Source of the DNA: Candidatus Rokuibacteriota bacterium
GTDB taxonomy: Bacteria > Methylomirabilota > Methylomirabilia > Rokubacteriales > CSP1-6
Reading direction: 5' to 3'
NCBI GenBank assembly: GCA_016184365.1
Contig: JACPCW010000079.1
Span: 1 to 64,000, forward strand
DNA: 64,000 nt
Each line of letters begins with the position of its first letter. The first letter of the stretch is position 1. The position numbers were made by a program, and so were the translations under genes. The notes beneath the pieces are model-generated. The model searched no databases and was not told the origin of the DNA. It worked only from the letters and a program-made list of their open reading frames with translations. Shown one piece after another: positions 17,120-25,745 of the stretch.

Positions 17120-17893
17120 ATGGACATCGTCGTGCGCGTGGAGCCGTCCGGCATCGCGACCGTCACCCTCGATCGTCCGGCCAAGCGGAACGCGGTGACG
17201 CTCGGGATGTGGCGCGAGCTCGCTCGCGTGTTCGAGGGATTCGCGGCGGCGGACGACGTCCGCGTGGTCATTCTCACCGGCGGCGGCGGGCATTTCTGCG
17301 CCGGCGCGGACATCGGGGAGTTCGGCGAGGTGCGCACCGGCGTCGAGGACGGCGCCGCGTACGAGCACGCCGTCGACCGGTGCACCGAGGCGATCATGGG
17401 CATCGCGAAGCCGACGATCGCCGCGATCGCCGGCTTCTGTGTCGGCGGCGGGTGCGGGCTCGCGATGGCGTGCGACTTCCGCGTGGCCGACCGCTCCGCG
17501 ATCTTCGCGATTCCCGCCGCGCGGCTCGGCATCGTCTATGGCACGCCCGACTGTCGCAATCTCCTCGGCCTGGTCGGCCTCTCGCGCGCGAAGGAGATTC
17601 TCTACACGGCGCGACGGTTCGACGCGACCGACGCGTACCGCATCGGGTTCATCGACCGGCTCGCCGGCGACCTGGCGCAGGACGTCGGTGATCTCGCGCA
17701 GACGCTCGCCGACAACGCGCCGATCTCGATCGCCGGCGCGAAGCTCGTGCTGCAGGCGCTCGCCGCCGGCGAGGCGGAGCGGCGCGCGCCGGACATCGAC
17801 GGCATGCTCGACCGCGCGATGGCGAGCGCGGATTATCAGGAGGGCGTGCGCGCGTTCCGCGAGCGCCGCCGTCCGAAGTTCACCGGCCGCTGA
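17120..17893 (+). CDS. Enoyl-CoA hydratase/isomerase family protein
   Basis: A 257-residue crotonase-fold protein. The oxyanion-hole segments are GGGGHFCAGADIGEF and CVGGGCGLAMACDFRVAD. The acidic catalytic pair of true hydratases is not obvious in the IPAARLGIVYGTPDCRN region, so hydratase, isomerase or hydrolase activity on an acyl-CoA are all possible. ATG 17120 follows the 65-bp tandem repeat directly and matches the family N-terminus. An exported protein and an acyl-CoA synthetase follow on the same strand, which fits activation and beta-oxidation-type processing of an organic acid. Confidence 0.92.
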   Translation: MDIVVRVEPSGIATVTLDRPAKRNAVTLGMWRELARVFEGFAAADDVRVVILTGGGGHFCAGADIGEFGEVRTGVEDGAAYEHAVDRCTEAIMGIAKPTIAAIAGFCVGGGCGLAMACDFRVADRSAIFAIPAARLGIVYGTPDCRNLLGLVGLSRAKEILYTARRFDATDAYRIGFIDRLAGDLAQDVGDLAQTLADNAPISIAGAKLVLQALAAGEAERRAPDIDGMLDRAMASADYQEGVRAFRERRRPKFTGR

Positions 17894-17898
17894 CGGCC

Positions 17899-18423
17899 GT
17901 GGTCCGGATCGCCCTCGCCGTCGTGCTGGTCGTCGCCAGCATCTCTCCGGCCCGGGCCGAGCGCGGCAACGTCCTCATCACCGGCGAGAGCCTGGGCCGC
18001 ATCCGGATCGGGGCGACGCGCGACGACGTCTTCCGTGTCTATCGCGATCACCAGATCGTCGAGGTCGATCTGCGTCGCGGCCGACAGCCATCGCCCGCGC
18101 TGCGCATCGTCCGTGAAGGTCGTGCGCTCGTCACGGCGGAGCTCGCCGGCGACGGACGGGTCCAGCGACTGTCGACGACGAACGCCGTGTTCCACACGCG
18201 TGACCGCATCAAGGTCGGCTCGCCGATGCGCCGCGTCCAGTCCGTGTACGGAACGCCCGACATCGTGATCCTCGACGGCCGGGTGCTCGCCGTCTATCGC
18301 GCCGGCGCCGGGACGATCGGCTTCGAGTTCGACGTGCCGGCGTCGCCGGCGCTGGACCGCATTCCGCCGGAGCGCGACGTCACGCGCATCGTCGTGCTCG
18401 GGCGGGCGCATCCTGCGTCGTGA
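17899..18423 (+). CDS. Exported protein of unknown function
   Basis: A 174-residue protein starting at GTG 17899, with a signal peptide (VRIALAVVLVVASISPARAE). The mature part has two similar beta-rich segments (SLGRIRIGATRDDVFRVYRD and DRIKVGSPMRRVQSVYGTPD), each of the form G-x-T/M-x-x-x-V. This recalls SmpA/BamE-like two-layer folds, but the similarity is weak. It lies 5 bases after the enoyl-CoA hydratase stop and overlaps the acyl-CoA synthetase start by 4 nt, so it is cotranscribed although it acts outside the cytoplasm. Confidence 0.82.
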   Translation: MVRIALAVVLVVASISPARAERGNVLITGESLGRIRIGATRDDVFRVYRDHQIVEVDLRRGRQPSPALRIVREGRALVTAELAGDGRVQRLSTTNAVFHTRDRIKVGSPMRRVQSVYGTPDIVILDGRVLAVYRAGAGTIGFEFDVPASPALDRIPPERDVTRIVVLGRAHPAS

Positions 18424-20060
18424 GCCGGCCGAGCCACGCGGAGGCGTGCCGTGCGTTTCGCTGGGCGGACGGCTTCGCCGCGCTCGGATGGACGGCGGAC
18501 GGCGCCGTGGACCTCGGCGCGACGCTCGTCGATCGTCACATCGGTGCGCCGTCCATCGCGCTCCGCTGGCGCGGCCGGCAGGGCGAGACGCGCGCGTCGA
18601 CGTTCGAGGAGCTCGCCGAGGCGAGCAGCCGGTTCGCGCAGCTGCTGGCCGCGCTCGGCGTGCGCAAGGGCGACCGCGTCGCCGGCCTCCTGCCGCGTGT
18701 GCCGGAAACGATCGTCGCGATGATCGGCGCGTGGAAGGCGGGCGCGATCTGGGTGCCGATCTTCACGGGCTTCGGACCGGACGCGATCCGCTTCCGCATC
18801 GCGCACAGCGGCGCGAGCGTGCTCTGCACGCACCGCGAGTACCGGGCGCAGGTGCCGGCGGATGTGCCGGCCGACCTCGCCATCGTGACGATCGGCGCCG
18901 AGGCGGCCTCCGATATCGACTTCGCGCGCGCGATCGCGTCGCAGCCGTCGGCGACGATCCGGACGCCGTGCCGCCGCGAGGATCCCGCCGTCCTCCTCTA
19001 CACGTCCGGCTCCACCGGCCCGCCGAAGGGCGTGCAGATCGCCGCGAATTTCCTGCTCGCGGTGCATCCATATACGGCGTTCGGTCTCGACCTCCGCCCG
19101 GACGACGTCTTCTGGCCGACCGGCGATCCCGGCTGGGGCTACGGGCTGGTCTGTTACATGACGGCGCTCGCTCGCGGCGTCGCGGTCGTGTCGCACGAGG
19201 CGGCGCCATCGCCCGAATATCTGTTGTCGCAGCTCGTCGAGCAGGGCGTGACGAACCTCGCCACGACGCCCACGCTGCTCCGCGCCGTCATGGCGCTGGG
19301 CGCCGAGACGGCGCGCCGGTACCGCGTGACGCTGCGCTGCGTGTCGTGCTGCGGGGAGCCGCTCAACGCCGAAGTCGTGAACTTCTTCCGCGCGGAGTGG
19401 GGCGTGACGGTGACCGATCACTACGGCTCGAGCGAGTTCGGATTGCCGATCGGCAACGCCAACGCGCTCGACATGCGGGTGAAGCCGGGCTCGATGGGGC
19501 TGCCGTTCCCGGGACTCCGCATGGCCGTCGTCGACGACGAGGGGCGCGAGCTCCCGCCCGATGCCGTCGGCCAGATCGGGATGGCGGCGAGCGGGGACGG
19601 GTACTACTCGCTCGGCTACTGGCGCGACGCCGGGCGCACGCGCGAGCTGATGCGCGGCGACTGGATGACGATCGGCGATCTCGCGCGTCGCGACGCCGAC
19701 GGCTACTTCTGGTTCGAGGGCCGCGCGGACGACGTGATCACGAGCGCCGGATATCGCATCGGGCCCTTCGAGGTCGAGAGCGCGATGCTCGAGCATCCGG
19801 CCGTGGCGGAGGCCGCCGTCGTCGGCAAGCCGGATCCGATCCGCGGCGAGATCGTGAAGGCGTTCGTCGTGCTTCGCAGCGGCGTCGCGCCGTCGCCGGC
19901 GCTCGAAACCGAAATCGCCGACACGGTGCGCCGGCGCGCCGGCCGCCACCAGGTGCCGCGCGAGATGGCGATCGTCGACCGGCTGCCGAAGACGGAGACG
20001 GGCAAGATCCAGCGTTTCCTGCTGCGGCAGGGGGAGCGCGCGACGGCGGGGCGCCCATGA
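18420..20060 (+). CDS. AMP-forming acyl-CoA synthetase
   Basis: A 546-residue ANL-superfamily enzyme of the acetyl/medium-chain acyl-CoA synthetase branch. The P-loop is YTSGSTGPPKGVQ, the adenine-contact motif YGSSEFGLPIGN, the hinge region FEGRADDVITSAGYRIGP, and the catalytic lysine motif KTETGKIQR. It activates a carboxylic acid to its CoA ester using ATP. Length and TGDPGWGYG favour short to medium acids. GTG 18420 overlaps the preceding stop (GTGA) and the ATGA at 20057 couples it to the racemase-like gene. Confidence 0.94.
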   Translation: MSRPSHAEACRAFRWADGFAALGWTADGAVDLGATLVDRHIGAPSIALRWRGRQGETRASTFEELAEASSRFAQLLAALGVRKGDRVAGLLPRVPETIVAMIGAWKAGAIWVPIFTGFGPDAIRFRIAHSGASVLCTHREYRAQVPADVPADLAIVTIGAEAASDIDFARAIASQPSATIRTPCRREDPAVLLYTSGSTGPPKGVQIAANFLLAVHPYTAFGLDLRPDDVFWPTGDPGWGYGLVCYMTALARGVAVVSHEAAPSPEYLLSQLVEQGVTNLATTPTLLRAVMALGAETARRYRVTLRCVSCCGEPLNAEVVNFFRAEWGVTVTDHYGSSEFGLPIGNANALDMRVKPGSMGLPFPGLRMAVVDDEGRELPPDAVGQIGMAASGDGYYSLGYWRDAGRTRELMRGDWMTIGDLARRDADGYFWFEGRADDVITSAGYRIGPFEVESAMLEHPAVAEAAVVGKPDPIRGEIVKAFVVLRSGVAPSPALETEIADTVRRRAGRHQVPREMAIVDRLPKTETGKIQRFLLRQGERATAGRP

Positions 20061-20803
20061 AGCTGCTGCTCGTGAATCCGAACATCTCCACTGACGTCAC
20101 CGAGGTGATGGCCGCCGAAGCCCGGCGCTCCGCATCGGCGGGGACGGAGATCGTGGCCGCGACCGCCCGGTTCGGCGCGCTCTACATCGAGAACCGCGTG
20201 GAGGCGGCGATTGCTTCGCACGCGGTGCTCGATGCCCTGGCCGAACACGGCGCCGGGGTCGACGGCGCCATCGTCTCGGCGTTCGGTGATCCCGGGCTCG
20301 CCGCCGCGCGCGAGCTCTTCGACATCCCGATCGTCGGGCTGGAGGAGTCCGCGCTGCTGATCGCGTGGACGCTCGGGCGGCGGTGCTCGATCGTCGCGAT
20401 GACCGAGCGGCTCGGGACGTGGTTCCGCGAGGCCGCGCGCGAGCACGGGCTCGACGGCCGGCTCGTGAGCGTGCGGGCGCTCGCCGCCGGGCCGTCCGAC
20501 ATCGCGCGCGCAAAGGACGAGCTGCGCGACCGCCTGATCGCCGAGGCGTTGAAGGCGGTGGACGAGGACGGCGCGGAGGTCGTGATCCTCGGCGGCGGAC
20601 CGATCGCGGGCCTGGCGCGCGAGGCCGCGGACCAGATCCCCGTGCCGACGCTGGACGGCGTGAGCTGCGCCGTGCGGCTCGCCGAAGCGCTGGTCGGGCT
20701 CACGCCGCGACCGCCGGAGCGCGGCAGCTTCGCGCGGCCGCCGGCGAAGCCGGCGCGCGGCCTGTCATCGCCGCTCGGGAAGCTGATCGATCGCGCGCCG
20801 TAG
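20057..20803 (+). CDS. Asp/Glu/hydantoin racemase-family protein lacking both catalytic cysteines
   Basis: A 248-residue protein with the racemase fold: MKLLLVNPNIS at the start, VSAFGDPGL in the first active-site loop and ILGGGPIAGLA in the second. In cofactor-independent racemases a cysteine stands in each loop; here the positions are Ala and Gly. Racemisation by the known two-base mechanism is therefore unlikely, and another chemistry such as decarboxylation or isomerisation, or a binding role, is possible. The last 30 residues are proline- and arginine-rich. Coupled to the acyl-CoA synthetase by ATGA. Confidence 0.88.
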   Translation: MKLLLVNPNISTDVTEVMAAEARRSASAGTEIVAATARFGALYIENRVEAAIASHAVLDALAEHGAGVDGAIVSAFGDPGLAAARELFDIPIVGLEESALLIAWTLGRRCSIVAMTERLGTWFREAAREHGLDGRLVSVRALAAGPSDIARAKDELRDRLIAEALKAVDEDGAEVVILGGGPIAGLAREAADQIPVPTLDGVSCAVRLAEALVGLTPRPPERGSFARPPAKPARGLSSPLGKLIDRAP

Positions 20804-20812
20804 TCCTGAGCG

Positions 20813-21032
20813 TTACGACGCGCCGGCTGGTTTCGCGAAGTCGGGAAAGCGCGTTCGGATGTACTCGACGTATCTCGTCGTACGGCTTAGGCGTTTGGCG
20901 CCGGCGCCGCATTTCCTCAAGCGCCTTGCGGCCAGCGCGATCGTCGATGCGGTCCTCACGCGCCCGAACGGACGGCTGCTTCGTGGTGAGCCGGGGATTG
21001 CGCTTCGCAGCAGGGCGACGGGCGCGACTCAT
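20813..21032 (-). pseudogene. Possible frameshifted small gene (decayed tract)
   Basis: The 316 bases between the racemase gene and the hicA remnant carry no intact recognisable gene. A minus-strand reading from ATG 21032 (MSRARRPAAKRNPRLTTK) runs about 50 residues; moving to the next frame near 20880 continues as RYVEYIRTRFPDFAKPAGAS and a TAA at 20813. The start overlaps the end of another short reading (EADILGLVREVTGG, stop at 21029) as ATGA. This looks like a small two-gene cassette in decay, but both readings could be chance. No function is proposed. Confidence 0.3.
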
Positions 21033-21119
21033 CCGCCCGTGACCTCCCGCACGAGGCCGAGGATGTCCGCCTCGATCGCCCGGATATCGGCCTCACGACG
21101 TTCGGCTCTTCGCGGCCGC

Positions 21120-21273
21120 CTAAGGTAGCACGCGCGGCGGACACGCCATCAGCGCGAACCCGGAAGATCTCGCCGGCGCATGTCGAGGGACGGATGCTTG
21201 CCGACCTGTCGAAGGGTTCCGATAGGACGCTCCCAGCTTCGCGGAGTTCGCGTAGGAAGGCGGCGCGTTTCAC
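21120..21273 (-). pseudogene. hicA: hicA toxin remnant
   Basis: GTG 21273 overlaps the hicB stop (GTGA). It opens with VKRAAFLRELREAGSVL, the first helix of the HicA mRNA-interferase fold. After that the frame breaks: the next frame reads YRNPSTGRQASVPRH, which is the family segment normally found about ten residues further on, up to TAG at 21120. The stretch in between, which carries the catalytic histidine, is deleted together with the frame. The toxin should therefore be inactive. Confidence 0.72.
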
Positions 21274-21518
21274 GCACGCCGCTTTGCGCGGCGAGCCGGA
21301 CCAACGAACAGACGGTATGCGTCCTGGATGTTGCGTCGTAGCTCGGCCCTGGTCCGCCCCTGACTGATGACGGCGGGCACTTCCCGGAGCTGGCCGACCC
21401 ACCACCTTCCGTCGTGATGCAGCTCGAGGGTGAACCGCGCGGTGACGTCGACGCGCTGAACAACGCGGCGACGCCTCGATGCAGTCGGAGACTTGCCGGG
21501 TCGAACGATCGATGCCAT
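21270..21518 (-). CDS. hicB: HicB-family antitoxin
   Basis: An 82-residue protein with the HicB partial RNase H-like fold: FTLELHHDGRWWVGQLREVP then SQGRTRAELRRNIQDAYRL. The N-terminal part is arginine-rich. ATG 21518 is used; upstream in-frame starts exist. It normally neutralises HicA and represses its own operon. Here the order is hicB then hicA and the toxin gene is broken, leaving an orphan antitoxin. It lies 23 bases after the anion transporter gene and could be read through from it. Confidence 0.82.
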   Translation of the reverse strand: MASIVRPGKSPTASRRRRVVQRVDVTARFTLELHHDGRWWVGQLREVPAVISQGRTRAELRRNIQDAYRLFVGPARRAKRRA

Positions 21519-21541
21519 CGCGCGTAGCGTAGCATGCGGCA

Positions 21542-22936
21542 TTACCGCGTCAGCGGCTCGCCGACCAGGCCCCAGTACGGCAGCGCGATGACCAGCACGA
21601 CCAGGAACGCGAGCGCCGTCATCCATACCCCGAAGCGAAAGATCTCAGCGGCGGTGAGATGTCCGCGCTGGTACACGACCAGCGACGACGCGCTCTGCGC
21701 GGGGTAGTAGAGCACCGCGTCGCCCGCCACGGTGACGACGAGCCCGAGCACGAGCGGGTTCACGCCCGCGCTCTCGCCGAGCGACATCGCGACCGGAATC
21801 GTCACGCCGAGGAACCCGGTGATGTTCGGCACGAGAAACCGGATCGCCGCCGACGCGACGAGCAGCGCGAGCACGATGCCGACCGGACTCGCGCCGTCGC
21901 CGGACGGCAACAGCACCCCGGCGAGCCACGCGGCCGCGCCGCTCTGCACGAGCGCGCGCGCGAGCGACAGCGACGCCCCGATCACGAAGAGGTTCGTCCA
22001 CCCGACGCCTTCCTCGAAGTCGCGCCAGTCGAGGACGCCGATGCCCGGCGCGAGCAGGAACGCCCACGCGATCAGCGCCGGCAGCGCCGGATGCCAGTGG
22101 TGGATCGCGTCCGTCAGCCACAGCAGCGAGGCGCCGGCGGTGATCATCGCCGTTCGCAGCTCGACGGCGCTCATCGGCGTGCGCGGCCCCGTCGGCGCGG
22201 CGGCGAGCTCGACGCCGAAGCCGCGGCGGTGCAGCAGATAGATGAGCACGGCGCCAAGCGTCAGGAGCGCCAGGTACGGCACGCTCATGAGGACGAACCA
22301 CCGCGTCCACGAGACATTGCCGATGAGCGCCGACGCGACGACGGGCGTGATGCCGCCCGTCAGCAGGACCGTCGACGCGAGACGATTGATGGAGTTGAGC
22401 GCGAGCATGATCGCGCGCGCGAGCGGCGCGCCGCGCGGGACCTCGCCCATCTCGAGCGCGCGCTCGTAGACGTGCACGAGGATGCCGGTGCGCGTCGTCG
22501 CCGACGGCAGCACGAGCGTGAGGAGCGGAAAGCCGAGCAGCAGCTGCCAGTAGAGCGCGCGCGGCCGGCCGCCGCTGCGCCGGAGGAACACGCCGGCCAG
22601 ACGCTCGGCGAGCCCGCTGCGCGAGACGGCGAGCCCGATCGTCAGCACGGCGAGCAGGAAGTACGCGACGGGCTCGGCGAAACCGGTGAGCGCGTCGCGC
22701 ACGCCCGGGACGGCGCCGGACACCACGAGCGCGACGATGACCACCATGGCGGTCACGCCGGGCGCGAGCGCTTCGGTCGACCACAGGCCGATCGCGAGCA
22801 CCACGACGGCGAGCACGCGGTGTCCCGCCGGCGAGAGGCCGGCGGGCGTTGGCGCCATCATCACGATGATGCCGACGACGATGAGGCCGATGGTCAGCGC
22901 GAGGCGGCGAGCCGGACGGTCGCGGGCGGGCGGCAC
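21542..22936 (-). CDS. DASS/SLC13-family anion transporter
   Basis: A 464-residue integral membrane protein with about 11-12 hydrophobic segments. The two repeated halves carry LPSATTRTGI and LVPNITGFLGVTIP, the positions of the SNT motifs that bind the carboxylate or sulfate and sodium in this family; the motifs are divergent here. It imports a divalent anion such as a dicarboxylate, tartrate or sulfate. ATG 22936 gives a basic N-terminus before the first span. Divergent from the SMP-30 lactonase gene at 23006. Confidence 0.9.
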   Translation of the reverse strand: MPPARDRPARRLALTIGLIVVGIIVMMAPTPAGLSPAGHRVLAVVVLAIGLWSTEALAPGVTAMVVIVALVVSGAVPGVRDALTGFAEPVAYFLLAVLTIGLAVSRSGLAERLAGVFLRRSGGRPRALYWQLLLGFPLLTLVLPSATTRTGILVHVYERALEMGEVPRGAPLARAIMLALNSINRLASTVLLTGGITPVVASALIGNVSWTRWFVLMSVPYLALLTLGAVLIYLLHRRGFGVELAAAPTGPRTPMSAVELRTAMITAGASLLWLTDAIHHWHPALPALIAWAFLLAPGIGVLDWRDFEEGVGWTNLFVIGASLSLARALVQSGAAAWLAGVLLPSGDGASPVGIVLALLVASAAIRFLVPNITGFLGVTIPVAMSLGESAGVNPLVLGLVVTVAGDAVLYYPAQSASSLVVYQRGHLTAAEIFRFGVWMTALAFLVVLVIALPYWGLVGEPLTR

Positions 22937-23005
22937 GGCGGGAGCGTACTGCGAGCGCGCGCGTTCGCGCTATCCTCGCGGCAATTTCCCGAGCTGGAGG
23001 GTCCC

Positions 23006-23878
23006 ATGTATGGAGCGCCGCGCGAGCTTCGCACCCGAGTCTTCGCCCGCGTGCCCGGAGCCAAGCTGCTCGAAGGTCCATCGTTCGACCGGGCCGGCAA
23101 TCTGTGGGTGACCGACATCCCGAACGGCCGGATCGCGCGGATCTCGCCGTCCGGCGACGTCACGATCGTCGCCGAGTACGACGGCGAGCCGAACGGTCTC
23201 AAGATCCATCGTGACGGGCGCATCTTCATCGCCGATCACAAGCAGGGACTGATGACGCTCGACGCGAGCAGCGGCAAGGTCTCGGTGGTGCTCGACCGGC
23301 CGTACCGCGAGCGGTTCAAGGGGCTGAACGACCTGATCTTCGCGCGGAACGGCGATCTCTACTTCACGGACCAGGGCGAGGCGGATCTGCGTGACCAGAC
23401 CGGACGGCTCTATCGGCTCACGGCGAGCGGACAGCTCGACTGTCTGCTCGATTGCGTCGCGAGCCCGAACGGCCTCGTGCTGACGCCCGACGAGAAGGTT
23501 CTCTTCCTCGCGGTGACGCGGATGAACGCGGTGTGGCGCGTGCCGATCGCCCCGGTCGGCGTCCACGGCGTCGGCCGGCTCGGGCTGGGCCGCGTCGGCG
23601 TGCACGTGTATCTGTCGGGCGGTCTCGGCCCCGACGGGATGGCGATGGACGTCGAGGGCCGCATCGCCGTCGCGCATCCCGGCTCCGGCAACGTCTGGGT
23701 CTTCGACCGGCGCGGCGAGCCGGTATGGCGCATCCGATGCTGCGAGGGCGAGTTCGCGACGAACGCCGCCTACGGCGGCGCGGACATGAAGTCGCTCTAC
23801 ATCACGGAGGTCAACAGCGGGACGGTGCAGGTCGTCGAGCTCGACGTGCCCGGGTACCCGATGTTCTCACACGCGTGA
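23006..23878 (+). CDS. SMP-30/gluconolactonase/LRE family protein
   Basis: A 290-residue six-bladed beta-propeller. LLEGPSFDRAGNLWVTDIPNG, GLNDLIFARNGDLYFTD, and GLGPDGMAMD carry the Glu, Asn and Asp that bind the catalytic calcium or zinc in gluconolactonases. It should hydrolyse a sugar lactone or similar ester in the cytoplasm. ATG 23006 is preceded by CTGGAGGG. It converges on the cupin gene with only 9 bases between their ends. Confidence 0.92.
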   Translation: MYGAPRELRTRVFARVPGAKLLEGPSFDRAGNLWVTDIPNGRIARISPSGDVTIVAEYDGEPNGLKIHRDGRIFIADHKQGLMTLDASSGKVSVVLDRPYRERFKGLNDLIFARNGDLYFTDQGEADLRDQTGRLYRLTASGQLDCLLDCVASPNGLVLTPDEKVLFLAVTRMNAVWRVPIAPVGVHGVGRLGLGRVGVHVYLSGGLGPDGMAMDVEGRIAVAHPGSGNVWVFDRRGEPVWRIRCCEGEFATNAAYGGADMKSLYITEVNSGTVQVVELDVPGYPMFSHA

Positions 23879-23887
23879 CGTCGTGAT

Positions 23888-24247
23888 CTAACGGAACGCC
23901 GCCATCGACGGCGCGACGCCGAGAAAGTCCTCGCGCGGCGGCCCGAAGACTTCGATCGTCTCGGAGTCCTCGAGGAACCGGTTCGCGTACACGACGCCGC
24001 CCGGGACGACGCCCATGTCGCCCGGGCCGCAGATCCGCGTCTCGCCGTTCAGCGTGAACTCGAGCCGTCCCTCGAGGACCCAGAAGATCTGCTCGTGCGG
24101 ATGGCTGTGCGGCGGCGCGTACGCGCCCGCCTTCACGGACCACCACGTGATCATCGCCTTGTCGCCGCTCAGCACGCGGCGCGTGATCTTGTCGCTGACC
24201 TGTTCTTCCGGCAAGTCGATCAGTCGGTGGAATCCCGGCATCGTCAT
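23888..24247 (-). CDS. Cupin-domain protein
   Basis: A 119-residue single-domain cupin. The metal-binding motif is PPHSHPHEQIFWVLEGRLEF (two His, Gln/Glu, with a third His), and the second motif is PGDMGVVPGGVVYAN. Such proteins are small metal-dependent isomerases, dioxygenases or sensors. ATG 24247 is preceded by GGAGGCGCC; ATG 24241 is also possible. It lies between a lactonase and a lipoprotein; a sugar-acid role is a guess from the neighbour only. Confidence 0.9.
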   Translation of the reverse strand: MTMPGFHRLIDLPEEQVSDKITRRVLSGDKAMITWWSVKAGAYAPPHSHPHEQIFWVLEGRLEFTLNGETRICGPGDMGVVPGGVVYANRFLEDSETIEVFGPPREDFLGVAPSMAAFR

Positions 24248-24362
24248 GGCGCCTCCGGAGAAGCCCTGGCTCACGGCTGAGAATACCCCTGCGTCGGCCG
24301 ACGTCGAACGCTCACGCGGCGCTGCCGGCACGGCCGCGATACCATGCAAGAGGGAGGGACGC

Positions 24363-24761
24363 ATGTTGAAGGCGCTGATGGCGGGCGTGGTCGTGACGGT
24401 CGCGTTCGTGGTCGCGGGATGCGGCGCGCTGAACATTCAGCCGTCGGCCGAGGTCACCACGATGAGCCCGGCATGGCCGAACTGGTTCCGCTTCGATTAC
24501 GCCGTCGAGGAGGACAAGGGCGGCAAACGGCGGATCTCCGGCTATCTCCACAACAACTACGGGGAGGCCGCCGACGACGTCCGGATCCTGATCCAGGCGC
24601 TCGACAAGTCGGGCGCGGTCGTCGGGCAGCAGCTGAACTGGGCCGCCTCGGTTCCGCCGATGTCGCGGTCCTACTTCGAAGCCCGGAACCTCCCGGCGGC
24701 CGACCAGTACCGCCTGAGCGTCTGGGCGTTCACGTTCGACCAGCGGACGAGCTGGGAGTAA
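24363..24761 (+). CDS. Small lipoprotein of unknown function
   Basis: A 132-residue protein with a short hydrophobic leader and lipobox VVAGC, so it should be a lipid-anchored envelope protein. The mature part is beta-rich with YLHNNYGEAADDVRILIQALD and resembles FxLYD-type domains, which occur in small lipoproteins. ATG 24363 is preceded by GGAGGGAC. Its last 32 bp overlap the convergent ROK kinase gene. No role is recognised. Confidence 0.82.
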   Translation: MLKALMAGVVVTVAFVVAGCGALNIQPSAEVTTMSPAWPNWFRFDYAVEEDKGGKRRISGYLHNNYGEAADDVRILIQALDKSGAVVGQQLNWAASVPPMSRSYFEARNLPAADQYRLSVWAFTFDQRTSWE

Positions 24762-25656
24762 CCGCGTCGAGCGCGAGCGCCATCGCGCCGAGCATGCCGG
24801 CGCGGTCACCGAGCGCGGGCGGCACGACGTAGTCGGCGCCCGCTTCCCACACGGCCTGCGCACGGACGTAGCCGCCGAGATGCTGCGCGAGCATCGTCCG
24901 GACGCGGCCGAGCAGTCCTGACGCGCGCGCGACGCCACCACCGACGACGATGCGTTCCGGCGACAGGATCGTGACGATCGCCGCGAGTCCCAGCCCGAGG
25001 TAGTGCGCTTCGAGCTCCCAGGCCGGGTGGTCCGGCGGGAGCGTCTCGGCCGGCACGCCCCATCGTTCGCGCATGGCCACGCCCGAGGCCAGGCCTTCCA
25101 GGCAATCGCCGTGGAACGGGCACACGCCGGGGAAGGGATCGCGGATGCGGTCGTGCGGGACGAGTACGTGACCCATCTCCGGATGCACGAGGCCGCGCAG
25201 GACCTGGCCGTTCACGACACCGCCGCCGCCGATGCCCGTGCCGACCGTGACGTACACACCGGTTCTGACACCGCGGAGCGCGCCCCAGCGATGTTCACCG
25301 AGCGCGGCGGCGTTGACGTCGGTGTCGATCGCGAGCGGCAGGCCGAGCGGCGCGAGCGCGCCGGTCACCGCCGTGTCGGCCCATCCGGGCTTCGGCGTGT
25401 TCGCGATGGAACCGAAGGCCGGCGAGCGCGGATCGAGGTCGAGCGGCCCGAACGATCCGATGCCGATCGCCGCGAGCGGCCCGTGCGCGAGGAAGAAGTC
25501 CATGACGCGACGGAGCGTCTCGGGCGGCGCCGTCGTCGGAATCACCGTCTCCGCACGCAGATCCTCGGGGCCGGTACCGACGGCGCACACGAACTTCGTG
25601 CCGCCGGCTTCGACCGCGCCGACGGGGCGCGGGGCGGTGGGGCTCGGGTCGGGCAT
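24730..25656 (-). CDS. ROK-family sugar kinase (fructokinase-like)
   Basis: A 308-residue ATP-dependent hexose kinase. EAGGTKFVCAVG is the phosphate-1 motif, DTDVNAAALGE carries the catalytic Asp, VGTGIGGGGVV the phosphate-2 loop. The ROK zinc site is seen as HPEMGHV with CPFHGDCLEGLASG. The short Zn loop and length fit fructokinase or glucokinase of the ROK type rather than a repressor, since no helix-turn-helix is present. ATG 25656; divergent from the aldehyde:ferredoxin oxidoreductase gene across 89 bases. Confidence 0.92.
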   Translation of the reverse strand: MPDPSPTAPRPVGAVEAGGTKFVCAVGTGPEDLRAETVIPTTAPPETLRRVMDFFLAHGPLAAIGIGSFGPLDLDPRSPAFGSIANTPKPGWADTAVTGALAPLGLPLAIDTDVNAAALGEHRWGALRGVRTGVYVTVGTGIGGGGVVNGQVLRGLVHPEMGHVLVPHDRIRDPFPGVCPFHGDCLEGLASGVAMRERWGVPAETLPPDHPAWELEAHYLGLGLAAIVTILSPERIVVGGGVARASGLLGRVRTMLAQHLGGYVRAQAVWEAGADYVVPPALGDRAGMLGAMALALDAVTPSSSAGRT

Positions 25657-25745
25657 CCGACTTTATCTCTCAGTTCGCGGACGAAAAGAAACCGCACCGG
25701 GCGTCTCGACACCGGGATTAGGATTTAGCCCCCAAGGAGGCGCCC

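Noticed and set aside
20813-21119. A second intact toxin-antitoxin pair
   Set aside because: Two overlapping short readings exist but need a frameshift and match no family I can name; kept only as a low-confidence remnant.
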